Below, in pieces: positions 23,736 through 35,037 of a stretch of 64,000 bases of DNA (position 1 is the first letter of the stretch; every line of letters begins with the position of its first letter). The translations under genes were made by a program, and so were the position numbers. The notes beneath the pieces are model-generated. The model worked only from the letters and a program-made list of their open reading frames with translations. It had not been told where the DNA came from and ran no database searches. This DNA comes from Arthrobotrys musiformis (taxonomy: Eukaryota; Ascomycota; Orbiliomycetes; Orbiliales; Orbiliaceae): contig JAVHJL010000002.1 in assembly GCA_036971715.1 (NCBI GenBank), forward strand, positions 3,876,501-3,940,500. Reading direction: 5' to 3'.

Positions 23736-24291
23736 TGGGGCGAGGACCACCAAGTGCTCGAGAAGGTATATATCGATAACTAAGCCAGGTACCTAGGTCG
23801 GTAGCTGGATTAAGTTTAAATACCTAGGTACTTACTTACTTATACCTATATATAGGTACCTAACAACATCGCGTCGCAGTATGTATGTAAATACCTACAT
23901 CATGCCGTGCCTAGGCCTAAGTCAAAGCAACGTTGCGAGCTCGGAATAGTGCTCGAAAAAGCACCCGTTTGTGTACTTCTTAGGTGTCAGTACCTACTTC
24001 CTTCCTGCACTACTTATAAGTTTATTCACCCCCGCCTAGACACCAGGCGAATATTTACCACTCTCAGAGAACCGATCCAACACCTGCTCCAGCCTCGATC
24101 AGCCCGGGTTTACGAGGCAAGCTCTAGCGTTACTAGACTATGTAAATACTATTTAAGCGTTAGGTACCTGTGCTTACTTAGTAAACAGGTGCATAAGTTT
24201 AGCTTCCCGATGCCTATAAATTTCTTTTAATATAATACAATTAATATTTCTATATACATTGAAGAGCTGCGTTTTGACAACCGGGACTCTC
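23736..24291. other. Intergenic upstream of YPI1 / downstream of mS23
   Basis: About 550 bp with TAGGTACCTA-type words at 23788-23850, and no supported gene. The ORF at 23907-24230 is repeat-derived and lacks coding character. Confidence 0.6.
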
Positions 24292-25181
24292 TTAACCCCC
24301 GTGTGTATTCGGGGGCTCTGTCGAGCTCGTCCGTGCTTCGGGGGCACCGGCTAATCCGGATGGTTCAGCCGCCGTGTCTTCATCGGCAACTTCGGTGTCG
24401 ATACTGCTAGGGTTGGCCATAGCCTCGATTCTTTGTTGTCTTCTTGCGACCGCTTCTTGTGCCTTAACCTTCCAAGCCAGTAGCGCTTTCTCTTCCAATT
24501 CGAGTCCAACTTGTAAGTGTGATTTACCAAAGAATGCGCCAACGGATCTTGCTTCTTCCGCTGCGATTCTTCGTTCGATATCCGAGCGCATCCGCAGCCG
24601 ATAGAATTCCTTTCTTGCGACGTCGTACGCTGCGGATTTTGATAACTTTTCGTTCTCCATCAGCCACATCTGCCTTTGGATAACACTGAAGACAACCACG
24701 GTCACCGTGTTAGTCTGTTCTAAAGCGTAGTACGAGCACCACTGGGGATAGCGTGCTATGGTGGCAATTCTTAGTATTGAGTGACATACCTCTCGCCGTC
24801 GAGAGCCCTCCCAGGCTGCTGTAACCTGCTCCAATCGTAACCCAAGCTATCATTTCCGTCATCTTCAACAAGTATCCTAGGACGAGCTAGCTCCCAAGGA
24901 TGATCCGCGAAGAACGTTTTGCGGAGGCCATCCTCCGGGTATTGGATATGACGCGGTCGAAAGAACCTCTTGCTTTTCTTCACCTTTCCATCCGTGAGCT
25001 TAGGGCCATCTTGCAAGGGCGTTTCAAATCCAACTGGTGTCGTTCTGATCAAGATGGTCGACGGTGGAACAGACGCAACAACTTGATACCAGGCAGGCTC
25101 TTTTTTCAGAATGCCTAACCGTAGCAGCTGGGTTGTTTCTTTATAAACTCGAAGCGGCCTTGCACCCCGAGAAAGGGACAT
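24292..25181 (-). CDS. RSM25: Mitochondrial small ribosomal subunit protein mS23 (Rsm25)
   Basis: Exons 24790-25181 and 24292-24685 join in phase to 261 residues, with ATG at 25179-25181. mS23/Rsm25 is a nuclear-encoded component of the 37S mitochondrial small subunit. Seen: a basic N-terminus that would serve for import, the family core LLRLGILKKEPAWYQVVASVPPS-type segment (LGILKKEPAWYQVV), a RPRHIQYPEDGLRKTFF block, a DHPWELARPR block, and an Ala/Lys-rich helical stretch containing ERRIAAEEAR followed by an acidic tail. It is transcribed divergently from a PPR gene whose product is also probably mitochondrial, 603 bp apart. Confidence 0.9.
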
Positions 25182-25784
25182 ATTGATTTATAGGGCTAGT
25201 GAAATGCGCCGGGCCTATGTTTTATGATATGCCCCCCCTTTGAGGAGTGAGGCGGCGTCGATACCTGCAATCCGTTTGAATGGTTGGTATCAGCGATGTT
25301 GATTGACCAAGGAAACGTGAGCTTGCTTACCTAGTTGATAGGAAAGATGATTAGGTGTCGCCGCGAATGGAGGCTTTAGCATAGAATGAAATATAGTCCC
25401 TATCCTGAGTGTCCGTGGCTTATTAGTTCGCATCCGAGCTTGAGTGCCTCTCCCGCCTTCCAGTGATTTTCAGAATGACAATGAACTCGGCAACAACACT
25501 CAATCAAAAGTTTTTTTTGTTTTTTTTTTCCCCCAACACCAAGTGTAGTCTTGTTCCTCGAAGAAGAAAAAAATAAAAAATAAAAATAAAAAAAAAAAAC
25601 CCCCCATCGACATTGGACTCCTAGAATGCCTTCACGTTAAGCTACTATTCACAAACTACAAATCGAAATAGCAACTGCACTCGCCGCGCCGACAACATAA
25701 CAGCGGTCATCACCGCCTAGTGGCCCCGCTCTATCAAACCCCGCTCGCTAGTTGTGGACGACAACCGAAAGAACAGGAAGATGT
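25182..25784. promoter_or_regulatory. Bidirectional promoter region mS23 / PPR gene, with homopolymer tracts
   Basis: About 600 bp between two divergent ATGs. It contains a T-run/C-run (about 25508-25535) and, about 30 bp on, an A-rich run broken by single T followed by C-run (25565-25607). These poly(dA:dT) tracts are typical nucleosome-depleted promoter elements in fungi. Confidence 0.55.
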
Positions 25785-27296
25785 ATGCATTCCCATATAC
25801 TATCTCGAACCGAAGCGATAGGCCGTCGGACTTATTCCATCTGGAAAGTCTACAGTGCCTTTAGGACATTCCCCGTCCGCTCCCGGTTTCTACCAGCATC
25901 CTACTTTCAATCCGTAGGCTTGGGAGCGTTAGATGGAACATTTTACCGAAGCTTCACAGATTTTCGGGGAGGCGGCGGTGGATATGAAGGTGGGAAAGGC
26001 CAGGTTGCCCCTGTGGTTTCACTGGCCCTCGGGCCTGGACTAGCAAAGGTTTCAAAGGAGACAAATGAAGACGGCTTGACGGGGCCACAGAATGATGGCC
26101 GGCTCGCTGTGTTCTGGAGAACATTCAATTCCAAAGCTACGAAACCAAACCAACTATTCGAATCCTACCTTCAACTTCCTGCCCCGCGACTTCGTTACTT
26201 GTCACAAGAACAAGTTTATGGATTGCTCTCAAAAATGTCTGTTACCCAGAAAGGTGACGAGAGCGCCATGTTACAGTATCTTACGGTCATCGATGACATG
26301 AAAACAGGCAGGGTTCCGATTCCAAGGTACCATTGGAACACTGCAATCAGTTTTGTTGCGAAATGCTATCGCCACCTAACGGACCATGATCTCCAATCAG
26401 GTTTATTTCTGTGGAAAGAAATGGAAAAGTCAGCTGGTGTGTTAGCCGATATTACCACCTTTAACATTCTTTTTCACCTGGCCACTAATTCGAACATGGC
26501 GCACCTCCCTTTGATGATTCTAAAGGAAATGAAGAGACGAACCATACCAATGGACAGGTTCAGCTACGTCAACCTTATAATATACTACGGCAAGCAGGGG
26601 GACGGTCGAGGTATACGACACACGTATCGGGAATTTATTCAAACGGGGGAGGTTGTGGATATAGTCGTTCTCAACGCCATTATGACGGCATTGATTGACG
26701 CGGGTGAACCCCAAGCCGCCGAGGATGTTTTAACGCATCTTATACAATCGCCTACAAAATCAAGGTTCAAACGTTCGATGGAGAAAAAAAACTCGCGAAG
26801 GCTTCACAAGAACGTCAGAAATCTAAGGTGGATCTTGGCCCAACAGGGATTTGACCCGAATATGGATTTGCGCTTGGCGCCTCTGGCTCCAGATTTGGTA
26901 TCATTTGCGATCTTCATTGATTATCATGCTAGAGAAACGGCAGATTTTGGAAGAATTTTATCACTCTTGAACGATCTTTCAGAGTGCGGGATCAATTCCG
27001 AGGTCTCTGTTCTCCAGTCTCTATTCAAAGGGTTTGCTTTGCACGGGAGTTCCAGGTATACTCCGTGGACTTTCCAAAGGTTGAATGCAGTTTTTGATGC
27101 GTTTATAAATGGGGGTTATTGCATTAATCGGGATGCAACATTATGGTGTCTTAGGGCGCACGTTGTTCTTGCTGGGAAGAAAAAGGGGAAAGAGGTTTGG
27201 GAGATAGTGAAAGCGAAGTGGATAGAGCAAGGGGGAAGTGGCTCTGAGGTATCTGAGGTAGAACATCGGCTTTCTAGGATGAAAAAAGATTTTTGA
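25785..27296 (+). CDS. Mitochondrial PPR protein
   Basis: Single exon of 503 residues from ATG 25785; the frame is open 33 nt further upstream but only from TTG, so ATG 25785 is chosen. The first ~60 residues are rich in Arg, Ser, Tyr and Phe with almost no acid, as in a mitochondrial presequence. The middle has tandem helical hairpins of PPR type: ADITTFNILFHLATN, followed by MDRFSYVNLIIYYGKQGDG and VDIVVLNAIMTALIDAGEP, each about 35 residues apart. Family role: organellar RNA binding. A Gly-rich patch (GGGGGYEGGKG) follows the presequence. The specific orthologue is not recognised. It converges on TAF13 with only 113 bp between stops. Confidence 0.82.
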   Translation: MHSHILSRTEAIGRRTYSIWKVYSAFRTFPVRSRFLPASYFQSVGLGALDGTFYRSFTDFRGGGGGYEGGKGQVAPVVSLALGPGLAKVSKETNEDGLTGPQNDGRLAVFWRTFNSKATKPNQLFESYLQLPAPRLRYLSQEQVYGLLSKMSVTQKGDESAMLQYLTVIDDMKTGRVPIPRYHWNTAISFVAKCYRHLTDHDLQSGLFLWKEMEKSAGVLADITTFNILFHLATNSNMAHLPLMILKEMKRRTIPMDRFSYVNLIIYYGKQGDGRGIRHTYREFIQTGEVVDIVVLNAIMTALIDAGEPQAAEDVLTHLIQSPTKSRFKRSMEKKNSRRLHKNVRNLRWILAQQGFDPNMDLRLAPLAPDLVSFAIFIDYHARETADFGRILSLLNDLSECGINSEVSVLQSLFKGFALHGSSRYTPWTFQRLNAVFDAFINGGYCINRDATLWCLRAHVVLAGKKKGKEVWEIVKAKWIEQGGSGSEVSEVEHRLSRMKKDF

Positions 27297-27409
27297 AAGT
27301 GTTGCGTAAGGAGGGGCACCGTATCGTGCCAACTGCGAAGGAGGATGGACCACAGTAGCTAAGAGAAACTAGAAATCAATCCATCTTTACGACTTCTTCT
27401 TCCACGACC

Positions 27410-27694
27410 TTATCTTGGGTTGATGGTGGTGCCTGTTTCATCAAACTGTTTCCGTGCGTCCTGGATCACCTTAGTCATGGCAAGTAATTCCTCAACTCTT
27501 CCAAGTTTCCTCGGGTCTCTGCGGAGTGCGAATTTAAAGTCGTCAACTTTGATTTTGTTACGTCGGGCATGAGACGCGGATTTCGCTGCTTCGTGGCACT
27601 GAGTCGAGTAGGTAAGCAGGGCGTTTAGATGTGCCGACACGCGATTAGAATTGATTGGTCACCAACCATTTCGATGATATATCTAAAATAATAT

Positions 27695-27725
<31 letters not shown>

Positions 27726-28085
27726 AAGGAGGAGGAGGAGGAGGAGGAGGAGGAGGAGGAGGAGGAGGAGAAGGAGGAGGAGGAGGAGGAGGAGAAGGGA
27801 AAGAATATTTGTTTAAAGCCAGATGTGAATGGGTTAGGGGAGATTTTGACTTACTCTGTGACGATTTCGTCGAGAGTATTGACACTTTCTGTGAACGGTT
27901 GGAAGTCATCCCCAAACGCGTACATTATAACTTTTACTGTCGTCTTGGTGAGCGTGAGTTTTTGCGACGCGGGATGTCAATTGCTTGGGTGTGAGCGGGA
28001 AATGGAACATACGATCTTTGGAGAAGAAGGGCTGGCGCCTTTGAGGCCGCGGGCCCCTCCTCGTGCCTTCCGTTCTTGGCTCCAT
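27410..28085 (-). CDS. TAF13: TFIID subunit Taf13 (histone fold)
   Basis: Exons, in transcription order, are 28013-28085, 27855-27936, 27667-27682 and 27410-27598, joining in phase to 119 residues. Taf13 pairs with Taf11 through a histone fold in TFIID. Seen: the MEPR start, LKVIMYAFGDD, TESVNTLDEIVTEYIIEMC, SHARRNKIKVDDFKFALRRD and the KLGRVEELLAM helix. A continuous ORF over 27410-27640 would begin with about 14 residues (MSAHLNALLTYSTQ) that are actually intron; splicing restores the conserved EYIIEMCHEAAK. Exon 3 is a 16-nt microexon encoding YIIEM. Intron 2 (27683-27854) is mostly a GAA/GAG purine microsatellite. Confidence 0.93.
27699..27796 (+). repeat. (AAG)n(GAG)n purine microsatellite inside TAF13 intron 2
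   Basis: About 98 bp of uninterrupted purine: about ten AAG units, then GGA/GAG units with two AAG interruptions. It fills more than half of a 172-bp intron. In the TAF13 transcript it is a polypyrimidine (CTT/CTC) tract ahead of the acceptor. Confidence 0.92.
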
Positions 28086-28856
28086 ATTGCGGATGTTGAG
28101 GATGTGATGTATGTAGATGCGGATGTGGACGCGGCAATGAGGTCACCTCCGGTGCGCTGTATCACGTGCCACAGAAGAAACCACGAAAAAACTAACCCCC
28201 GACAACACGTTTGTGGTTTGTGTTCGTCCTTCCACCTAACGCAAGAAGAAGTGCCACCGAGTATAAGTCCAGGTGTACTTCGTACATCCCATCCATACAA
28301 GCTGAGCTATAAAACTTCGACTCGTGACGCTTCCTACACCAGACTCCTACCCACATCATGGTACCTAGCTAGGTTTCCCCTCCTCCTAAACCTTCGTGGA
28401 TCTGATACATGCTCACGACGATGATTATCGTTGCCCTTAGTCCGCACTTTTCAATTTCCAGTCTCTCCTCTTGGTGATCCTCCTCTTTATCTGCACATGC
28501 GCGTACACTCGAAGCGTCTTCCCGACCCTGATGGATAAGCATAAACATGGCTTCTTAGGGGTGTATGTACTAAATTACTTTGTTCTTCCTCATTTTGTTG
28601 CCTTTGACCTTTTCTGATTTCCTCCCCAAGTTTCTGGAAAGCAGCACGCATAGGTGAACGGCTATCCCCATACGTTAGTATTTGTTGCATAGTCATGGCG
28701 GTAGGCATCACTCCTCTCCTAAGAGCACTCGTACGAATAAACTGATGCTCGATATCTAAATTAATACAGATTTCCCGTCTCATTGGATAAACGGTTCGGC
28801 ATGAAACGCTTCAACCCTGAATGGGTTGGATGTTGACGCTGTCTCAGGCTACTGAG
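28086..28856. other. Intergenic TAF13 to UTP25
   Basis: About 770 bp between two minus-strand genes: TAF13 promoter and UTP25 3' flank. It contains one possible small gene, listed separately at 28487-28783. Confidence 0.55.
28487..28783 (-). CDS. Possible small hypothetical protein
   Basis: A 98-codon ATG-initiated frame. I do not recognise it. The central part is amphipathic (RAAFQKLGEEIRKGQRQQNEEE). A perfect yeast-type branch word, TACTAAC, and a GATAG acceptor occur inside it on the same strand (about 28660-28680), so if real it may be two exons. It lies in the 3' flank of UTP25, so it could equally be untranslated sequence. Confidence 0.2.
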   Translation of the reverse strand: MRREICINLDIEHQFIRTSALRRGVMPTAMTMQQILTYGDSRSPMRAAFQKLGEEIRKGQRQQNEEEQSNLVHTPLRSHVYAYPSGSGRRFECTRMCR

Positions 28857-30790
28857 CTACGGAAACTCAAAATCCACACTCTCATTCCCGTCCTTCTTCA
28901 TTTCGTCATATCCAGCGCTACCAACAATCCTCTCGACTTTCAGGGCGTCCCACGGCGTGAAAAGAGCCCGAACTTTGGATTCTTCCAGTTGAGATTTACC
29001 TTCCGAAATACTTTCTCGCAAAAGGCCGACCAGCTCCTGGTAGTATATCTCATTTCCAGGCATACTGTACAGAAAGACATTCTGCACACCCTTCAAGCTG
29101 TACCGTCTGAAATAGTGCGCCCTCTCCGTGTAAATGAGGATTTTGTACCTCCCTGACGAAAAATGTGCCCGGGAACGTGCCACATCTGAGGCCGAGGTGT
29201 ATTCATTGATGTCGCCAAAACTCTGACCTATCTTGTTGAAGTAATTTCGGAGCCGGATGGAATCAAGATAAGACGATGAAAAGACAAGCAGGCCCCCTTT
29301 ATCTAAAGTCCCTACATTATTCCAGAATGGTACGACCATTTTTGTGAAGTATTCAAATCGAGCGTCCGGATCGTGTGCGGGATTCGTCGACTGTATCTTT
29401 GTAAAAACTTGGGGTATATATGGGCTAAGCACGCCGGGATACACGTCGTGAAATTTGATTAATCCGCTGTAGTTCTTGCTGTGGTTGGATAGGAGAGAAT
29501 TGACCTCTGGAAATAAAAAGGCGGTTGACACAAGGGTTTGGCGGAAGGCTGCAGCGTCTCCACTTAAATACCAATTCCTCACTCGGGAGAAATCGCAGTC
29601 GTGTGCGTTCTTGGGCATTTGATTCATGCTGGCCAATATTGACTCTACGTGGTCCCAATTTTGCATTTGGAGTGCGTCTGCACTATCCAAGTACAAAACC
29701 TCTATCGAGCTGAGGAAATCTGCATCACCCCCACCCTTCGCAGCCGATGAAATCACAGACCTTAACCCGAGAGGGCTTGCTAATATAATGTCAGAATGGT
29801 AGAACTTTGAGAACAGTTTGACTGTTCTACGAGTTAGCTTTACACCAATCCTAAACATGTCATCGCTGTTTCCACGAAAGAAACTCTTGAAGTCGTCGGG
29901 TTTCGTATCAGCGAACGGTTTATCGGTACCGGGGCCATACTCCTCGTTGAAACGTTGTTTATTTTCACAGTCATATCCATCTGCAAGTCTGACCATATAG
30001 TTGACAACATCATAACAGGAGTTCCTCGTTGGAAGAATGAAAAGGACTTTGGGCCTTGTGAATCCTTGGTCCCTTCCGATCTTGATATCGTCGCCGTCGT
30101 CGCTGCTTCGTTTCGCGAGCCTGGCGCTGTTTTTTAACACTGTTTGACGGGTGCTGCGCATTGTTCTATGTTAGAATATCCACCAAGCTATGTGTATCGG
30201 GATCGCGGTGGCCATACGTAAGAATATGCGTCAGGGCGTGGGAACAAACCATCCGTCGAAAGGCCTCTCGATCTGCGCCAGCGGAATTTGCAATGGCGAC
30301 GTCCGCATAGCTACGTACGTATCGTGACAAGAGGGATTGGTATGTCACGTTTTGATCGGACTGTAATAATTGCTAGGATGGTTAGAGCTGCCGCAAGAGT
30401 ATGGAGTTTGGATGTGTATACCTGGGTCGTTCCCGAGCCATTGGGGGAACATTCTTGGAGAAGTTGAGGATTTGATATGGTAACCTTGCCGAGGACCGGG
30501 TGGATAATTGTCGAAGGAGCTCTGGAGGATTTAGGTGCGTCGTCTAGATTAAAATGAGATTTATAGAATATTGGATTTTTGGTATTGTCGCTCAAAGGTG
30601 GAGTGGAGCTGCGGTCCTGGTCATTGTCATTATTGGTGGTTTCGACGAGGATCCCAGAAACAGCTGCGTTTAGTCTTCGGCGTTTCTGCGATGGTTCCTC
30701 TCGGTATGATAATGATGATGATGACGATTTAGGTGGTTTAGGTGGTTTATTGGCGCCTCCGAACGAGTCGAGGAGCGCGGAGAACGTCAT
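28857..30790 (-). CDS. UTP25: SSU processome protein Utp25 (degenerate DEAD-like)
   Basis: Exons 30422-30790, 30218-30360 and 28857-30165 join in phase to 606 residues. Utp25 is an essential nucleolar protein that joins the SSU processome and bridges it to later factors; the fold resembles a DEAD-box helicase lacking working motifs. Seen: a Lys/Ser/Asp-rich N-terminus, the VLKNSARL segment, RDQGFTRPKVLFILPTRN (motif Ia region), DIILASPLGLR, a DSAD-type degenerate motif II (VLYLDSADALQMQNWDHV), NYFNKIGQSF, and the YTERAHYFRRYSLKGVQNVFLY block with final region MPGNEIYYQELVGLL. The bend to ATG at 30788 required splicing over a stop at about 30166; donor GTATGG and branch TTCTAAC fit. Confidence 0.93.
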
Positions 30791-31295
30791 GTTGTTTGAG
30801 GCCGGCGTTATGTCCTTGATAGTCTAATCCTACCCTGCATCGACTGAAGTATTTTGCATAACCTCAGACAATTTTTTGGGGGCAAAATGGTGACACTAGC
30901 CACAGCATATTAGCCACAATGCACCAGCCGCGGATGTGTATTATGTAATCCGGCTTTGGCCCAGCAACAGCTCCAAGTTCCATGATTGGAGTCGCTAGGC
31001 AAGTACGTACCTGGGTACCTACTACCACTAAGTACTACTAATAGGTATCTAGCTCTTATCAACGAGATCCTGTGGATTCAACCAACCTGAAAGGTATCCT
31101 CTAGAACCACCATCCGTTTCGAAGCCTCATTCACAAAACGCAAACCCCTTCCCCTACTCTAGATTCTTACCAGTCCTCCTTGCCTTCCATCAACCTAAAA
31201 GCCTAAAAGAACATCGCCTTGATACACACGATCATATCCACACACCAACCCCCACCACACTTACACCTTCGGCTACTAACGCCCATCTGCCTAGA
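30791..31295. promoter_or_regulatory. Divergent intergenic region UTP25 / UFD2
   Basis: About 505 bp between two divergent ATGs. TACCTGGGTACCTACTAC words sit at 31008-31050; the part next to UFD2 is C-rich and CA-rich, in keeping with a 5' leader. Confidence 0.5.
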
Positions 31296-34200
31296 ATGGA
31301 TAACCCTCCTGACGCGGAGACTGTACGTAAATTTGCAAGTTTCTATTCTCCGTGTAATCATAATCTGCTAACTAGTCCGTGAAAAGATTCGCTCAAAAAG
31401 ATTGGCCCGGCTTGGAGCTTCGTTGAGAAGCGCTTCCGAAAACACAGCGTCTCCTTTGAATTCAACCCCCCCCAGCGATCCACGCACACATTCCCAAGCC
31501 TCATCTTCGAACTCAACACCCCAGAGCTCGACAACAAGTATAGTGCAACCATTACCTTCGCTAAAGCGGCCAGTCTCGCCTTCTACCAGCCAAACTGTCG
31601 ACCATGCACGTGGAAAGCCTGCCCCGCGAGATAGCAATCATAAGGCCCCACCTCCCCTATCCCTAGAGCAGTGGGAGAATGATTCTGTTGCCTATGCCTT
31701 CTTTGTCACAGTTCAGGTGTGTCCTGGTTCTTATTTTGCCCTAATACTATCTGTATCGAATCTTTAAACTAATACGGTAGAACTAGGAACGGCCCTTTAC
31801 TGAAGGATATCTTTACCTCGGAGATTTATCTGACGAAATTAAGGCTCAGGGAAGAGGTATGACTTGCGGTTTTTTCAATGATGATTTAGCGTCATTATTA
31901 ACCACCGTCTCCCTATAGAACTCAGGTTGGGACTTCAGGACCTCGACCAAATAATCATATCAGCAGCTTCTGTAGCTGCACAACCTTTCGCTTTTCTTAG
32001 AGACTCCCACCGACGGATCATGTCGATGGTTAATAAGCCTCCGAATCCCCGGTTGGATGTGGCTTACCAAGTGAAATTTCTAGCGGAACTGCGAAGGATT
32101 TGTGTTGATTTCTGTGGCCATGCTCTCGTCGAGCCAGATATTTTCGAGTAAGCTTTGCGAAATCTTTTCCCGTTATAGTCTCAAGGTGGGTGGCCTCGGA
32201 TTAGCTAACTCGTTTCCCTATCCTTTTTTTTTTTAAGTGCTTCCTCTCGTCCGTTTAATCTCGCAGAAGATTTACTGAAGGTATCAGATGGGGAGCCTGT
32301 CATCTCATCCGAACTAATCAACGATTTGGCCGAAACCTTCACCGGGAATTCAGACCTCAAGGGTGTGTTCCTCAAAGCCTTTAGCGATATGAGCGCTCAG
32401 TTGAAACACTTGGAACTAGTAGACGATTATCAAATATATACGAATGCGCTTTATCGCCTCGTCACAATTAAATCTATGGCTATACTCTTCACTACTAGCC
32501 CTAGTTTCTTACCTTCTAACATCCGTCCGCCCGAATTTGAAGTTGAGACACTCCTTGGGCCGTACTTTAGAATCTCACCCCTTCAAGCACGGGTTGTCGA
32601 GACGTACTTTCCGAGCCCAAAAACACAATCCCCGGCTGCCCTAAATCTAGCCAGCAGTTCACTCCGAATATCGATCAAAACTTACCAAGACCAACTCTCG
32701 GTTATAATTAACTATCTAGTCAGAGCATCCCCAGCAGCGCGAGGCAGAGTTCTTGATTTTTTTGCCAGCGTACTCAATTTGAACTCGAAAAGGCGAGCTC
32801 TCCAAGTTCAGGAAAATACTGTTTCGTCCGATGGGTTTTTATTGAACGTTACAGCGATTCTCAACAAATTGTGTGATCCGTTTATGGACGCTACCTACAC
32901 TAAAGTTGACAAGATCGACGCGCGATACTTCAGACAAGGCCCTAGAGTCGATATCAAGGGCGAGACAAAAATATATGCTGACCAGGCGACATCTGATGCC
33001 TTTTATGGGGGCACGATTGAAGGGAAGCCTAATTTTAACTCAGAGGTTTTCTTCTTGAATGTGGCGGCACACCACGTAGGCTACATTGCTTGCATCAATA
33101 ATGCGGTCAACCTGTCGCATAATTTATCGGATATGGAGAAAAACCTTGAGAGGCTTGAGCAAGAGCGGGAACGTTTTCTCAACGTGAGATCCACTTATTT
33201 CTTTGCCAGAAATATAATAAAATAGCTGCTTACGGAACTCTTAGTCGCCCCAGCTCGCACAACTAGATGCCAGCTTGAAACTGTTAAAAGAGAGGCTACA
33301 GAAGGGGTATTCTTACCAAGCTGCGCTCGAAGGCCTTTTAGCGGACGAAAACTCGCAGCTTCAGGCATTGTCTTTCATGAACTATTTGACAGTGTGGCTA
33401 CTTCGACTTATCTCACCCAAAATGGAATACCCTCAGAAATTGTTTAAACTTCCACTGCCAACGAGCGCCCCTCCTGAGTTCTCCAACCTCCCGGAGTACA
33501 TGATAGATGACATTGCAGCGGTTTTTTGCCACGTTGTACGGTGAGTAACTAGTTCCATCAGAGATTACCGTTTTCGATATAGTAATGGCGGTATTTTAGG
33601 TCGTATCCCTCGAGAGTTACCGTACAGCAAAGCGATGCTATAATGGTTTTGGCCATCACACTGCTTCGGATGTCGAGCTACATTAAAAATCCTTACTTAA
33701 AGGCGAAGTTAGTCGAGGCTTTGTATCTCGGCATCCTTCCGGTTCGACCTGGTAGCGGCGACCGAGGTGTCTTGGGGGACTTATTAAATGGTCACGAGTT
33801 TGCATTGGATAACCTCATGCACTCTTTAATGTCTTTCTATATCGGTAAGACCCCGCGTCACAATTATGGCCTCCCGACCAACTAACCCGAGTCTAGAGGT
33901 CGAACAAACGGGAGCGCACACTCAATTTTATGACAAATTTAATATTCGCTACAATATTTCTCAGGTCGTAAAATCGATTTGGCGGAATCAGACCTATCGA
34001 GAGAAACTTGCGCAAGAAAGCCGGTCAGTTTTTTGTTCTAGATTCTTAAGCCTTTCTTTTGTCAAAACATATTCTCACAAAGAATTAGTGTGAATCCCGA
34101 TTTCTTCGTCAGATTTGTCGCCCTCCTTCTAAATGATGTTACTTTTCTCCTTGACGAATCCCTTTCCAAACTTACGGAGATCCACCGGTTGCAAAATGAA

Positions 34201-35037
34201 CTCAAAAGCGAGTCCAGTGATGATAGGGCTCGGGCGGAACAAGAGAGGCTATTGTCCTCGAACGAGCACCACGCTACTACATACGTCAGCCTTGCTAACG
34301 AAACAGTACTCATGGTCAAAAGGTTTACAGCTGCTGTCCCTGACGCTTTTGTATCACCCGAGCTCGTACATCGTCTGGCTAGTATGCTGGACTATAACCT
34401 AGTGGCTTTGGTTGGGCCGAAATGCTCTAACCTGCGTGTCGAGAATCCTAAAAAATATAGATTCGATGCCAAAGCCCTACTTTCGGAAGTTATTGACGTT
34501 TATTTGAACTTGGGGACCCGGCCGGAATTTGTCAGAGCAATCGCTATGGATGGGCGCTCGTATAGCGCAGATTTATTCTCACGGGCCTACGGCATCCTTT
34601 CTAGATTTGGATTGAAATCCCCGGAGGAACTTCTGTTACTCAAGACAATGTCAGAAGCCACTGAGGAAGCCAAAAGAGCTGACGAGAAAGGGGAAGAAGA
34701 ATTAGGAGATGTGCCTGACGAATTTTTAGGTACAATCTTCCTACCTGTCCTCAGCTTAGGCATCGCTAATATGAATCCTAGATCCCTTATTATTCACCCT
34801 CATGGAAAACCCTGTTATCCTCCCCACCTCGAAAACCAGCATCGACCTTTCGACTATCAAGGCACATCTTCTTAGTGACCCCACCGATCCCTTTAATCGC
34901 TCACCTCTCACCCTTGACCAGGTGGTTCCAAGTAAGTCGTCCCCAGACTGGCTGGGCTGTGATGCAAAGCTAATGCCATCATAGATGTTGAGTTAAAGAA
35001 TAGGATAGAGGCTTTTAAGGCGGAGAGGCGGAGGTAA
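31296..35037 (+). CDS. UFD2: Ubiquitin chain-elongation factor E4, Ufd2 (U-box)
   Basis: First exons 31296-31326, 31376-31716, 31787-31856, 31919-32147 and 32238-about 33183; others follow to TAA 35035-35037. Ufd2 is a U-box E4 ligase that extends ubiquitin chains and works with Cdc48. Seen: VREKIRSKRLARL N-terminus, a Ser/Pro-rich linker, then the Ufd2-core with PFTEGYLYLGDL, FAELRRIC-type FLAELRRICVDF, LDPLLG-like segments, GPYFRISPL, and WRNQTYREK. The C-terminal U-box has EFLDPLMYTLMENPVILPTS and DPTDPFNRSPLTLDQVVPN. There are about ten exons; junctions after 33183 are placed by family order. The donor GTAAAT at 31327 was chosen because it keeps frame into VREKIRSKR. Confidence 0.94.

Noticed and set aside
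27825..28424. 199-codon plus-strand frame over TAF13
   Set aside because: It is the antisense shadow of TAF13 exons 1 and 2; the minus strand gives a clear conserved protein.
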